A DNA stretch of 64,000 bases, taken from positions 6,014,001-6,078,000 of the forward strand of contig NZ_CP029482.1 of assembly GCF_003151075.1 (NCBI RefSeq), written 5' to 3'. The notes below the pieces were generated by a model, which saw only the letters and a program-made list of their open reading frames with translations, was not told where the DNA came from and did no database searches. The stretch is from Pseudomonas sp. 31-12. GTDB taxonomy: Bacteria; Pseudomonadota; Gammaproteobacteria; Pseudomonadales; Pseudomonadaceae. Shown piece by piece: positions 8,444 through 17,338 of the stretch; within the stretch, counting starts at the first letter, position 1; each line of letters begins with the position of its first letter. Both the position numbers and the translations under genes were made by a program.

Positions 8444-8884
8444 ATGTCCCCTATCGTTCTGGTGCTCAACGGCCCGAATCTGAACCTGCTCGGCACTCGC
8501 GAACCGGCGACGTACGGCCACGAAACCCTGGCCGACATTTCGGCGCTGTGCGGACGCGCCGCCGAAGAGTTCGGCCTGGCCGTGGAGTTTCGCCAGACCA
8601 ATCACGAAGGCGAATTGCTCGACTGGATTCACACAGCCCGCGGCCGTTGCGCCGGGATCGTGATCAACCCGGCGGCCTGGACACACACGTCAGTGGCGAT
8701 CCGCGATGCCTTGATCGCCAGCGAATTGCCGGTGGTCGAAGTCCACTTGTCCAACGTCCACGCCCGCGAGCCCTTCCGGCATCACTCCTTCGTTTCAGCC
8801 ATTGCCACTGCGGTGATGGCCGGTTTCGGCAGCCACGGTTATCGCCTGGCGCTGGATTATTTCAGCCAACGTTTGAAGGGGTGA
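8444..8884 (+). CDS. aroQ: Type II 3-dehydroquinate dehydratase
   Basis: A 146-residue enzyme that interconverts 3-dehydroquinate and 3-dehydroshikimate. The N-terminus has [17 protein letters not shown] with the active-site arginine and tyrosine, and the second motif [19 protein letters not shown] carries the catalytic histidine region. It has a GGAGAG ribosome binding site. The next gene is shikimate dehydrogenase, starting six bases after the stop, and the cluster continues with a TetR gene, quiC and a transporter. It is therefore probably the catabolic copy for quinate use (PA0245/aroQ2 in P. aeruginosa, from memory), not the biosynthetic one. Confidence 0.93.
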   Translation: MSPIVLVLNGPNLNLLGTREPATYGHETLADISALCGRAAEEFGLAVEFRQTNHEGELLDWIHTARGRCAGIVINPAAWTHTSVAIRDALIASELPVVEVHLSNVHAREPFRHHSFVSAIATAVMAGFGSHGYRLALDYFSQRLKG

Positions 8885-8889
8885 ACGCC

Positions 8890-9744
8890 GTGACTCAGAA
8901 CAACGCGGTATTGGCCGGGCTGATCGGCGCCGGCATCCAGGCTTCCCGTACCCCGGCGCTGCACGAGCATGAAGGTCATGCCCAGGGTTTGCGTTATCTC
9001 TATCGCTTGATCGACCTCGATCAGCTGAAACTCGATAGCAGCGCCCTGCCCGACCTGCTGATGGCCGCCGAGCGAATGAACTTCACCGGTTTGAACATCA
9101 CCTTCCCGTGCAAGCAAGCGATCATCCCGCTGCTCGACGAATTGTCGCCGGAAGCTCGCGGCATCGGGGCGGTGAATACGGTGGTGCTGAAGGACGGTAA
9201 ACGCATCGGCCACAACACCGATTGTTTGGGATTTGCCGAGGGTTTTCGCCGTGGATTGAAGGACGTTGCCCGCGAGCGTGTGGTCCAGATGGGCGCTGGC
9301 GGCGCAGGTGCAGCGGTGGCCCACGCGCTGCTGAGCGAAGGCGTACAGCTGCTGAGTATTTTTGATGTGGAGATCAGCCGCGCTCAAGCCTTGGCGGACA
9401 ACCTCAATCAACACTTCGGCGCTGGCCGGGCCGTGGCGGGGCATGATTTGCCGAGCACGTTGGGCCAAGCGAATGGGTTAGTGAACACCACGCCCATGGG
9501 CATGAAAAAACTGCCGGGCATGCCGGTGCCGGTGGAGTTGCTTCGGGCTGAATTGTGGGTGGCGGAGATTGTTTATTTTCCGCTGGAAACCGAGTTGCTA
9601 CGCAACGCCCGCGCCTTGGGTTGTCGTACGCTGGATGGCGGCAACATGGCGGTGTTTCAGGCGGTGAAGGCGTTTGAATTGTTCAGTGGCGTGGTGCCGG
9701 ATGCGCAGCGGATGTTGGCGCATTTTCAGAGCATGAATGGCTAA
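8890..9744 (+). CDS. aroE: Shikimate/quinate 5-dehydrogenase
   Basis: A 284-residue enzyme of the shikimate dehydrogenase family. The active-site lysine is in NITFPCKQAIIPLL, the aspartate in HNTDCLGF, and the dinucleotide loop is MGAGGAGAAVAHALL. The GTG start at 8890 was preferred because AAGGGG stands eight bases before it; a GTG at 8881 in the same frame is less likely. It would oxidise shikimate or quinate to the dehydro form, ahead of AroQ and QuiC. The sequence fits the group of paralogues linked with quinate catabolism more than housekeeping AroE. The preference for quinate or shikimate cannot be read here. Confidence 0.88.
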   Translation: MTQNNAVLAGLIGAGIQASRTPALHEHEGHAQGLRYLYRLIDLDQLKLDSSALPDLLMAAERMNFTGLNITFPCKQAIIPLLDELSPEARGIGAVNTVVLKDGKRIGHNTDCLGFAEGFRRGLKDVARERVVQMGAGGAGAAVAHALLSEGVQLLSIFDVEISRAQALADNLNQHFGAGRAVAGHDLPSTLGQANGLVNTTPMGMKKLPGMPVPVELLRAELWVAEIVYFPLETELLRNARALGCRTLDGGNMAVFQAVKAFELFSGVVPDAQRMLAHFQSMNG

Positions 9745-9756
9745 GGTAGAAAGTAT

Positions 9757-9801
9757 GAGGGCTGCGTCGCAGCCCAACGGGGCGATCCCCCTCGCCACAG
9801 G
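9757..9801. repeat. REP-like palindrome (GTGGCGAGGGGG family), single unit
   Basis: A short unit with a GGCTGCGTCGCAGCC palindrome followed by CCCCTCGCCACAG, between aroE and the TetR gene, which converge here. Confidence 0.6.
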
Positions 9802-10479
9802 TCAGGCCTGCAGGTATCGCAAGACCGACTCGCAGATCATCTCCCGATGCCGCTGCTTGATGCTTTCATCCGGCAAGTCGATCTGAAAGATCTCACCGAA
9901 GGTGTGGCGGTTCGACACGCGATAAAAGCAGAACGAGCTGATCAGCAAATGCACATCCAGCGGCTCAAGCCCTGAACGGAACACGCCCTCTTCGGCCCCG
10001 CGACGCAAAATCACGCCCAGTGAGTCAAGGATGGTGTTGTTCATCGCCTTGATCGCGTCGGAGCGCTTCACGTATTCAGCGTTGTGAATGTTCTCGATGC
10101 TGACGATGCGCACGAAATCGACATTGCGATCATGGTGATCGAAGGTGAACTCCACCAACCGCCGGATCGCCTCCACCGGGGCCAGTTCGGCCAGGTGCAG
10201 GTGGTTTTCCGTATTGCGGATATCGCCGTAGAGTTTCTCCAGCACCTCGACGTAGAGCTGCTCCTTACTGCCGAAGTAGTAATAGATCATGCGTTTGGAG
10301 GTGTGGATGCGCTCGGCGATCGCGTCGACGCGAGCACCGGAAAGCCCTTGCTGGACGAACTCGACAATTGCCTCTTGAAGAATGTTCTCGCGGGTCTTTT
10401 CCGGGTTGTTCTTGCGACTCTTGCGCGGCTCGGCAATGGGTTCGGCGGGCGCTGCGGAGAGTTCTGAAGTTATCGTCAT
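9802..10479 (-). CDS. TetR family regulator of the quinate/shikimate cluster
   Basis: A 225-residue regulator with an alanine- and proline-rich leader of about 25 residues, then a TetR helix-turn-helix (ILQEAIVEFVQQGLSGARVDAIAERIHTSKRMIYYYFGSKEQLY, about 33-77). It sits between aroQ-aroE and quiC and runs in the same direction as quiC. Two matching inverted repeats (ACTA-N6-TAGT) upstream of aroQ and of quiC are its likely operators, which would make it a repressor released by quinate, shikimate or a dehydro product. Position matches PA0243 of P. aeruginosa, from memory. Confidence 0.88.
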   Translation of the reverse strand: MTITSELSAAPAEPIAEPRKSRKNNPEKTRENILQEAIVEFVQQGLSGARVDAIAERIHTSKRMIYYYFGSKEQLYVEVLEKLYGDIRNTENHLHLAELAPVEAIRRLVEFTFDHHDRNVDFVRIVSIENIHNAEYVKRSDAIKAMNNTILDSLGVILRRGAEEGVFRSGLEPLDVHLLISSFCFYRVSNRHTFGEIFQIDLPDESIKQRHREMICESVLRYLQA

Positions 10480-10581
10480 TGCGGGCTCACGGCCATCACT
10501 GCACAGGCTGGCGATTATGGGCCGCGCCGCACAGTGAAGGAAGCCGCGCGGCGACGGTTTGTCGCCGTGTTTACGATTTTC

Positions 10582-12483
10582 CTACAACTTTGCCTGACGT
10601 ACGGCACCGCTTCGGGATTTGGCCATGGCCGCCAGGCGCACCGCCACGTTAGCCGCGCCGTAACCGGCGTAGCCATTTTTGCGCTGGATGATTTCGAAGA
10701 AGAACCGCCCTTCAAACGGCTCGGTATAAACGTGGAACAGCTCACCGCCCTGGGCATCACGGTCATAAAGAACGTTGAAATACGCCAGTTCGCTGAGGAA
10801 TTCGTCATCGAAGTCGAATCGTGCAGCAAGGTCGTCGTAGTAATTGAGCGGGATATCCAGCAGCGGCACGCCCGCCTCTTTCGCACGACTGACTTCGGCA
10901 AAGATGTCATCGCAATCAAACGCAATGTGATGCACACCGGAGCCGCGATAACTCGACAGCGCGTGTGAGATCGCGGTGTTGCGGTTCTCGGAAATGTTCA
11001 GCGGCAAGCGAATCGAACTGTCGCGACTGCGCAACGCCCGGCTCTTCACCAGACCGTACGGATCGGGCAGCACCACTTCGTCGTCGGCTTCGAAATCCAG
11101 CAGGCTCTTGTAGAACAGCACCCAACTGTCGAGGCTGTCGGCCGGCAGCGCCATCGCCATGTGGTCGATGCGCTTGAGGCCGCCACCGGTCACCGTGGCT
11201 GGTTGCAGATTGAAGTCGGTGCCGTAGACATCAGCTTCCTGATCCACCAGATAGATCAGGCTGCCGTCCGGAGCGCGCACGGCGGCCAGCTCAAGTTCAT
11301 TGGGGCCGACCAATCCGCGATACGGTTGACCTTTATAGGCCACGGCTCGAGCCAGCGCACTCGCGCTGTCCTTGACCCGCACGGCGGTGGCGCACAGCGA
11401 AGGGCCGTGGGCTTCGAAAAAGCTGTGGGCAAACGAGTAAGGCTCGCAATTGAGGACCAGGTTGATATCGCCCTGGCGCAGCAGGCTCACGCTCTTGGAG
11501 CGATGTTGCCCGGCCTTGACGAAACCCAGGCGCTCCAGCCAATGGGTGAGCTTGGCGCCAAGGCTTTCGTCCACTGCAAATTCGAGAAACTCGATGCCGT
11601 TGTATCCGCTGGCTTTGGGCGTCTCGAACAGAATGTCGGGATGGGTCGACGGTGCCGCTTCCTGCGCCAGACGCTGACGGGTTTTCTCCTCCAGATACAG
11701 CAACGAGCGCAAACCGTCGGCGGCATTGGCCCGAGGCGGTGCGGCGCGGAAACCATCATTGAAGATTTCCAGCGACAGCGGCCCGGTGTAACCACTCTTG
11801 ATGATGGGTGCCAGGAAGCCCGGCAAATCGAATTCGCCCTGGCCCGGGAAGCAGCGGAAATGCCGACTCCATTCCAGCACATCCATCGCCAGGATCGGCG
11901 CGTCGGCCATCTGCACGAAGAAGATCTTGTCACCGGGAATCTCGGCGATCGCACTCGGATCACCCTTGAGCGACAGCGTGTGAAAGCTGTCCAGCAGCAC
12001 ACCGAGGCTTGGATGATCGGCCTGACGGACGATGTTCCACACCTGTTGCCAAGTGTTCACATGCCGGCCCCAGGCCAATGCTTCGTAGCCGATCCGCAAC
12101 CCGCGTGCGCCGGCGTGTTCGGCCAACAGGCGCAGGTCATCGATGAGGATGTGTTCATCACCGACGGAGTCGGCGGACGCGTTGCTGCACACCAGCACCA
12201 GGTCGGTGCCCAGCTCCTGCATCAGGTCGAACTTGCGCTCGGCCCGTTCCAGATTGCGAGACAAACGGTCGCGGCGGCAGCCTTCGAAGTCGCGGAACGG
12301 CTGGAACAGCGTGATCGCGATCCCGAGATCGGCGCACATCTGTTTAATTTCCCGCGGGCTGCCGTCGTAGTAGAGAAGGTCGTTTTCGAAAATCTCCACC
12401 CCGTCGAAACCGGCGGCGGCAATGGCTTCGAGTTTTTCCGGCAGGGTACCGCTCAAGGAAACGGTGGCAATGGAACGCTGCAT
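10582..12483 (-). CDS. quiC: 3-dehydroshikimate dehydratase QuiC, two-domain form
   Basis: A 633-residue protein. Residues 1 to about 275 form a sugar-isomerase/AP-endonuclease-2 TIM barrel (MQRSIATVSLSGTLPEKLEAIAAAGFDGVEIFEND) like AsbF and other dehydroshikimate dehydratases. From about 290 to 620 it has two VOC modules like 4-hydroxyphenylpyruvate dioxygenase (FLEFAVDE, RIDHMAMALP, GVHHIAFDC, FFEIIQRKNGYAGYG). The first domain would convert 3-dehydroshikimate to protocatechuate; the role of the second is less clear, since true dioxygenase activity on hydroxyphenylpyruvate is not expected here. It lies between the TetR gene and the divergent MFS gene, with a probable operator upstream. It matches quiC1 (PA0242), from memory. 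Confidence 0.9.
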   Translation of the reverse strand: MQRSIATVSLSGTLPEKLEAIAAAGFDGVEIFENDLLYYDGSPREIKQMCADLGIAITLFQPFRDFEGCRRDRLSRNLERAERKFDLMQELGTDLVLVCSNASADSVGDEHILIDDLRLLAEHAGARGLRIGYEALAWGRHVNTWQQVWNIVRQADHPSLGVLLDSFHTLSLKGDPSAIAEIPGDKIFFVQMADAPILAMDVLEWSRHFRCFPGQGEFDLPGFLAPIIKSGYTGPLSLEIFNDGFRAAPPRANAADGLRSLLYLEEKTRQRLAQEAAPSTHPDILFETPKASGYNGIEFLEFAVDESLGAKLTHWLERLGFVKAGQHRSKSVSLLRQGDINLVLNCEPYSFAHSFFEAHGPSLCATAVRVKDSASALARAVAYKGQPYRGLVGPNELELAAVRAPDGSLIYLVDQEADVYGTDFNLQPATVTGGGLKRIDHMAMALPADSLDSWVLFYKSLLDFEADDEVVLPDPYGLVKSRALRSRDSSIRLPLNISENRNTAISHALSSYRGSGVHHIAFDCDDIFAEVSRAKEAGVPLLDIPLNYYDDLAARFDFDDEFLSELAYFNVLYDRDAQGGELFHVYTEPFEGRFFFEIIQRKNGYAGYGAANVAVRLAAMAKSRSGAVRQAKL

Positions 12484-12586
12484 ATTTCGGCTCCCGGTGG
12501 AGGCTTCGGCTACAGGGAATTTGCGCCGCTTTTAAAAGAGTGAGCGAATTATTGGTCGGGGTTGTTTAATGAGCAATTCAAAGTGT

Positions 12587-12600
12587 ACTACCCAGTTAGT
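12587..12600 (-). promoter_or_regulatory. Probable TetR operator upstream of quiC
   Basis: The inverted repeat ACTAACTGGGTAGT (minus strand) runs into TACACT, a -10-like box, just as ACTAACCAGCTAGT runs into TACAAT at the aroQ promoter. It lies in the 268-base space between the divergent quiC and MFS genes, about 104 bases before the quiC start. Confidence 0.5.
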
Positions 12601-12751
12601 TTTGCGTGCGATTATCGAACACAATGCCCTTTGGCGAATTGACGATTTTTCGTCCACTGCCCAACATCGACGACACATTGAGCCCGGTCACACACATCGG
12701 TCTCGGTAACCAAAGACTCAGAACACCACATAAAAATAATCGGTGGCCTAC

Positions 12752-14092
12752 ATGACTCCTTCTCAAAGCTCTCCCGTGGAGCGTTCCTCCATGACTCCTG
12801 CCAGCGGCGGCATCGGCGACAAGATTCGCGGCGCCATGGCGGTCGGCAAAACCCGTTGGGGCATGCTGGCGCTGGTGTTTTTCGCCACCACGCTCAACTA
12901 CATCGACCGCGCGGCACTGGGCGTCATGCAGCCCATCCTCGCCAAGGAAATGAGCTGGACGGCGATGGACTACGCCAACATCAACTTCTGGTTTCAGGTC
13001 GGCTACGCCATCGGTTTCGTGCTGCAAGGCCGGCTGATCGACCGGGTCGGCGTGAAACGCGTGTTCTTCTGCGCGGTGTTGCTCTGGAGCCTGGCGACCG
13101 GCGCCCACGGCCTGGCCACTTCGGCGGTCGGCTTCATGGTTTGCCGATTTATCCTCGGGCTGACGGAAGCCGCCAACTACCCGGCTTGCGTGAAAACCAC
13201 GCGTTTGTGGTTCCCGGCCGGCGAACGCGCCGTGGCCACCGGCATCTTCAACGCCGGCACCAACGTCGGCGCGATGTTCACACCGATGCTGCTGCCGCTG
13301 ATCCTGCACGTATGGGGCTGGCAAGCCGCGTTCCTGTGCATGGCGTCACTGGGCGGGATCTGGTTGCTGTTCTGGGGTTTGAAGTACTTCAACCCGGAAG
13401 ATCATCCGAGCGTCAAACAATCGGAACTGGACTACATCCAAAAAGAAGTCGAGCCGGAACAGGCCCGCGTCCCGTTCTCGAAAATCCTGCGCATGCGGGG
13501 CACCTGGGCCTTTGCCCTCGCCTACTCCATGACTGCGCCGGTGTTCTGGTTCTACCTGTACTGGCTGCCGCCGTTTCTCAATCAGCAATACAACCTGGGG
13601 ATCAACGTGACCCAGATGGGCATCCCACTGATCATCATCTACCTGACCGCCGACTTCGGCAGCGTTGGCGGCGGGATCCTCTCTTCGTTCATGATCGGCC
13701 GCGGCATGAACCCGATCAAGGCGCGACTGTTGTCCATGTTCCTGTTCGCCTGCTGCATCGTCGGCGTGATCATGGCGGCGGGTTCGAGCAGTCTGTGGGT
13801 CGCGGTGTTCGCCATTTCCCTGGCCATCGGCGCGCACCAGGCCTGGACCGCGAACATCTGGAGCCTGGTGATGGACTACACGCCTAAACACATGATGAGT
13901 ACGGTATTCGGCTTCGGCGGCATGTGCGCCGCCATCGGCGGGATGTTCATGACCCAGTTGGTCGGCCACATCCTGACCGTCACTAACAACAACTACACCG
14001 TGCTGTTCACCCTGATTCCGGCGATGTACTTCATTGCCCTGATCTGGATGTACTTCATGTCGCCGCGCAAGATTCCTACCGTCACCGAGTAA
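12752..14092 (+). CDS. MFS transporter (anion:cation symporter branch), probable quinate/shikimate uptake
   Basis: A 446-residue inner-membrane protein with about 12 membrane segments. Features of the ACS branch are LNYIDRAALGVMQP in the first helix, GRLIDRVGVKR after helix 2, and RFILGLTEAANYPACVKTTRLWFP in helices 4-5. Members carry organic acid anions such as glucarate, phthalate or hexuronates with protons. The ATG at 12752 has GGTGG six bases before it; a GTG three codons upstream is also open. It is divergent from quiC and shares its regulatory space, so it is the likely importer for this pathway. Confidence 0.88.
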   Translation: MTPSQSSPVERSSMTPASGGIGDKIRGAMAVGKTRWGMLALVFFATTLNYIDRAALGVMQPILAKEMSWTAMDYANINFWFQVGYAIGFVLQGRLIDRVGVKRVFFCAVLLWSLATGAHGLATSAVGFMVCRFILGLTEAANYPACVKTTRLWFPAGERAVATGIFNAGTNVGAMFTPMLLPLILHVWGWQAAFLCMASLGGIWLLFWGLKYFNPEDHPSVKQSELDYIQKEVEPEQARVPFSKILRMRGTWAFALAYSMTAPVFWFYLYWLPPFLNQQYNLGINVTQMGIPLIIIYLTADFGSVGGGILSSFMIGRGMNPIKARLLSMFLFACCIVGVIMAAGSSSLWVAVFAISLAIGAHQAWTANIWSLVMDYTPKHMMSTVFGFGGMCAAIGGMFMTQLVGHILTVTNNNYTVLFTLIPAMYFIALIWMYFMSPRKIPTVTE

Positions 14093-14109
14093 AACTCCGA
14101 CGCAATTCC

Positions 14110-14276
14110 CCTGTGGGAGCGAGTCTTTGTGGCGAGGGGACTTGTCCCCGTTGGACTGCGCAGCAGTCCCAAAATCTGAATTCTCGGTGTATCAGATACA
14201 ACTTGAATTCAGAAATTGGGGCCGCTTCGCGACCCAACGGGGACAAGTCCCCTCGCCACAAAGGCCCGCTCCCACC
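14110..14276. repeat. Long inverted repeat of nested REP-like units
   Basis: GTGGGAGCGAG and then GTGGCGAGGGGACTTGTCCCC at the left are mirrored at the right by GGGGACAAGTCCCCTCGCCAC and CGCTCCCAC. The two REP families are therefore nested, with a TTGAATTC-containing centre. It lies between the converging MFS and DMT genes. Confidence 0.8.
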
Positions 14277-14290
14277 GCTCGTTCACCGTT

Positions 14291-15169
14291 TTACCGACGA
14301 CTCTGCTGCCACGCCGCCGCCAACCCGCTGCAGCAAATCACCGCGATCCCGATCACCGTGGTCAGGGTCGGTGTGTGGGAGAACAGCAGCCAACCCAGCA
14401 GACCGGCAAACACAATCTGGCAATAACCGAACGGCGCCAACAACGCGGGCGCGGCGTGGCGGAAGGCCTGGGTCAGAAACAGATGCGCGGTCATCCCGCA
14501 GGTCCCCAGCGCCACCATCATGAAGCCATGCCCAAGGGTCGGCACTTGCCAGAAGAACGGCACCAGCGCGCTCATCACCAGGGTGTTGCACAGGCCGGCG
14601 AAAAAGTTGCTGGTGGTCGGGCTGTCGATGTTGCTGAGCTTGCGGGTGAGCAGTTGATAGAAGCAGAAAAACAGCGCCGAACAGAGCGGCAGCAACACCG
14701 CTGGCGTGAACAGGTCGCCGCCGGGATGAACGATGATCAACACGCCGACAAACCCGCAAATCACCGCAATCCATTGGCCACGGGTGACACGCTCACCCAG
14801 CAGCGGCACCGACAACGCGGTCACCAGCACCGGTGCAAGAAAGTTGACCGCCGTCGCTTCGGCCAAGGGGATGTACTGCAGGCCGGTGGTAAAAAACAGA
14901 CTGGTGCCCAACAGGCACAACGCCCTCACCAACTGCAGCATCGGCCGTTTGGTCCGTAGGACGCGCAGCCCGGATTGCGGCAGAAAAATCCCGGCCATCA
15001 GTAGGGTGTGAACCACATAACGAGCCCAGACCACCATCACGATCGGATAGAAGCCCGAGAGGTATTTCGAAAAAGCGTCATGGCTGGAGAACAGGAACGT
15101 CGCAACGACAATCAGCAGGATCCCTTTGAAGGGCTGGTTTACGCCGGAGAGCGGAGTGCTGGCTGTCAT
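14291..15169 (-). CDS. DMT superfamily (EamA) transporter
   Basis: A 292-residue inner-membrane protein with about ten hydrophobic helices and two EamA repeats. It carries PFKGILLIVVATFLFSSHDAFSKYL in helix 1 and LAEATAVNFLAPVLVTALSVPLLGERVTRGQW at the end of the first repeat. Members export metabolites or drugs, or take up carboxylates; the substrate is not evident. The start was taken at the ATG preceded by AAGGGA; a frame start 15 codons upstream has no such site. It lies downstream of the IclR gene in the same direction, 245 bases away with a REP pair between. Confidence 0.85.
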   Translation of the reverse strand: MTASTPLSGVNQPFKGILLIVVATFLFSSHDAFSKYLSGFYPIVMVVWARYVVHTLLMAGIFLPQSGLRVLRTKRPMLQLVRALCLLGTSLFFTTGLQYIPLAEATAVNFLAPVLVTALSVPLLGERVTRGQWIAVICGFVGVLIIVHPGGDLFTPAVLLPLCSALFFCFYQLLTRKLSNIDSPTTSNFFAGLCNTLVMSALVPFFWQVPTLGHGFMMVALGTCGMTAHLFLTQAFRHAAPALLAPFGYCQIVFAGLLGWLLFSHTPTLTTVIGIAVICCSGLAAAWQQSRR

Positions 15170-15303
15170 GGTTATCCCTTGCGAAGTGAAACGTGTCGCG
15201 GACGGCGAGTTCAAACAATTTAGAACCTGGTTCCAGATTCCAACACAAGCATAGGCCGAAAGTGTTCGAACATCGCACGGTTTTGCGACCTACAAAAGTC
15301 CAC

Positions 15304-15392
15304 TGTGGGAGCGGGCTTGCTCGCGAAAGCGGTATGCCAGACAAATCCAAGTTGACTGACCCACCGCTTTCGCGAGCAAGCCCGCTCCCACA
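15304..15392. repeat. REP pair (GTGGGAGCGGGCTTG family), inverted
   Basis: Two outward-facing copies of TGTGGGAGCGGGCTTGCTCG flank about 50 bases of less conserved sequence. It forms most of the space between the DMT and IclR genes. Confidence 0.85.
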
Positions 15393-15414
15393 ATAGGCTG
15401 GCGGCGCACCGAGG

Positions 15415-16191
15415 TTAACTGAACAACTCCGACGCCAGACTCGCCGCCGCCAATTCCTCGGTATACCTCACCAGCAGCGGCGCCAACTCATGCAACCGCG
15501 CCCCCGGCATCCGCGCACTCGGCCCGGCGATACTCAGCACGCCGATCACTCGCCCCTCGCTCGGGTGCCGCACCACCGCCGCAATCGCCGAGGTGCCCAC
15601 CGCCGAGCTTTCCTCGACCCAGGCGTAGCCCTGCTCCCGCGCCAGACGCAAGCGTTCGAGCAATTCAATGTTGGAACGCGGCGCATTCGGCCCGAGGTCT
15701 TTTGGCCGCTCGCCGCCCTGGCGTTCCACCAGTGACAACGCCTCGGCATCGCTCATGCACGCCAGCCACGCATGGCCCGACGCGGTATAGAACAACGGCG
15801 CATCGCGGCCCATTTCCGGGTCATAACGCAGGCCGGAACGGGCGCCCTGAGACTTGGCGATCCAGACCTGCCGCTCACCTTCAATCACCCCAAGACGCAC
15901 CAGCTCCCCGGTTTCCTGGGCTAGGCGATCCAGTACGGGCTGAACGATATCTGCACCGCTGCCTGACAGGTAACGAAACCCCATAGCCACCAGTTTGGTG
16001 GACAAGTGATACCGCAAGTTTTCCGGATTTTGCCGCACATACCCCAGCCGGATCAGCTCGGCGAGCAGACGGTGAGTGGCGCTTTTAGGGATGTCGAGCT
16101 GCTCCGCTAGTAGCTGCATCGGTAGACCGCGAGGATCACTGGTGAGACTTTCGAGCACGTTGAAGACACGTTCGATCTGACTGCCGGCCAT
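15415..16191 (-). CDS. IclR family transcriptional regulator
   Basis: A 258-residue regulator. The N-terminal winged helix (about 5-65) has GSQIERVFNVLESL and LPMQLLAEQLDIPKSATHRLLAELIRLGYV. The C-terminal IclR effector domain includes RSGLRYDPEMGRDAPLFYTASGHAWLA. The ATG at 16191 follows AGGTGG by eight bases; a GTG four codons upstream is also possible. It may control the DMT transporter gene that follows it. The effector is unknown. Confidence 0.88.
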   Translation of the reverse strand: MAGSQIERVFNVLESLTSDPRGLPMQLLAEQLDIPKSATHRLLAELIRLGYVRQNPENLRYHLSTKLVAMGFRYLSGSGADIVQPVLDRLAQETGELVRLGVIEGERQVWIAKSQGARSGLRYDPEMGRDAPLFYTASGHAWLACMSDAEALSLVERQGGERPKDLGPNAPRSNIELLERLRLAREQGYAWVEESSAVGTSAIAAVVRHPSEGRVIGVLSIAGPSARMPGARLHELAPLLVRYTEELAAASLASELFS

Positions 16192-16444
16192 GGGAGGTTC
16201 CACCTACAATTTGCCTGATTCTAGAAGATGAACCGTGTAATGCGAAATCTGGAACCCGATGCTCGATAGACGCAGCGACTCGCCTGCTCGATAAAAACCC
16301 GCCCCCTGACGGAATTCGATGGGTGATCCATGTTCCTACAGTCTGCAAGAATAACGGCCAGTGCGAAAAAGCCGGACAGCCGGACTGGCGCTGCCCCGAC
16401 ACTCCAGCAACACTCATCACCACGGACAATCAGAGGATTCCCAC

Positions 16445-17338
16445 ATGCTATGGAAAAAAGGCCGACGCAGCGACAACGTGGTCGACGCCCGTGGTGATAG
16501 TGTCGGCGGCGGTGGCGGCGGGATGCGTTTCGGTGGCGGCAAAGGCCTGAGCCTGACCGCGATCGTCCTGATTGTGGGAATCGGCTGGCTCACCGGCCAG
16601 GATCCGATGCAAATCCTCGGCGAACTGACCGGGCAAATGACCGAACAATCGGCCCCGGCCACCAACCAGAGCCGTAAGGCGCCGCCGGCCAATGATGAAG
16701 GCGCCGAATTCGTGCGCTCGATTCTCGGCGATACCGAAGATACCTGGGGCCAGATTTTCCAGCAGGCCGGTCGGCAGTATAAAAACCCGACGCTGGTGCT
16801 GTTCAGCAACCGGGTGAATTCGGCATGCGGCCTGGCGACATCGGCGACCGGGCCGTTCTATTGCCCGGCCGACCAGAAGGTCTACCTGGACATGGCTTTT
16901 TTCCAGGAAATGTCGCAACGCTTTTCAGCGGCCGGTGACTTCGCTCAGGCCTACGTGATCGCTCACGAAGTCGGACACCATGTTCAGACATTGCTCGGCG
17001 TCTCCGCGAAAATTCAGACGGCCCGCCAGCAAGGCCGGCAGATGGAAGGTGATGGCGGTTTGTTGGTGCGCCAGGAGTTGCAGGCCGATTGCCTGGCCGG
17101 TGTCTGGGCCAACAACGCGCAGCAGCGTCTGAACTGGCTGGAACCGGGTGACATCGAAGAAGCCTTGAATGCGGCCAACGCCATCGGCGATGACCGTCTG
17201 CAGCAACAGGGTCAGGGCCGCGTGGTACCCGACTCGTTTACCCATGGCACATCAGCGCAAAGGGTGCGCTGGTTCAAAACCGGATTTGCGCAAGGCCAGG
17301 TGGGCCAGTGCGATACCTTTGCGGCGAAAAACCTGTAA
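16445..17338 (+). CDS. Neutral zinc metallopeptidase, YpfJ family
   Basis: A 297-residue protein. A basic N-terminus and a run of glycines (GGGGGGMRFGGGKG, near 21-34) precede a membrane anchor (LSLTAIVLIVGIGWLTG, about 35-51). The rest is the YpfJ-type peptidase domain with the zinc motif HEVGHH (H174, E175, H178) and a likely third ligand in RQELQADCLAGVWA. The catalytic part is probably periplasmic. The ATG at 16445 was chosen for the conserved start MLWKKGRRSDNV. The next gene begins on the base after its stop, so the two probably form an operon. Confidence 0.9.
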   Translation: MLWKKGRRSDNVVDARGDSVGGGGGGMRFGGGKGLSLTAIVLIVGIGWLTGQDPMQILGELTGQMTEQSAPATNQSRKAPPANDEGAEFVRSILGDTEDTWGQIFQQAGRQYKNPTLVLFSNRVNSACGLATSATGPFYCPADQKVYLDMAFFQEMSQRFSAAGDFAQAYVIAHEVGHHVQTLLGVSAKIQTARQQGRQMEGDGGLLVRQELQADCLAGVWANNAQQRLNWLEPGDIEEALNAANAIGDDRLQQQGQGRVVPDSFTHGTSAQRVRWFKTGFAQGQVGQCDTFAAKNL

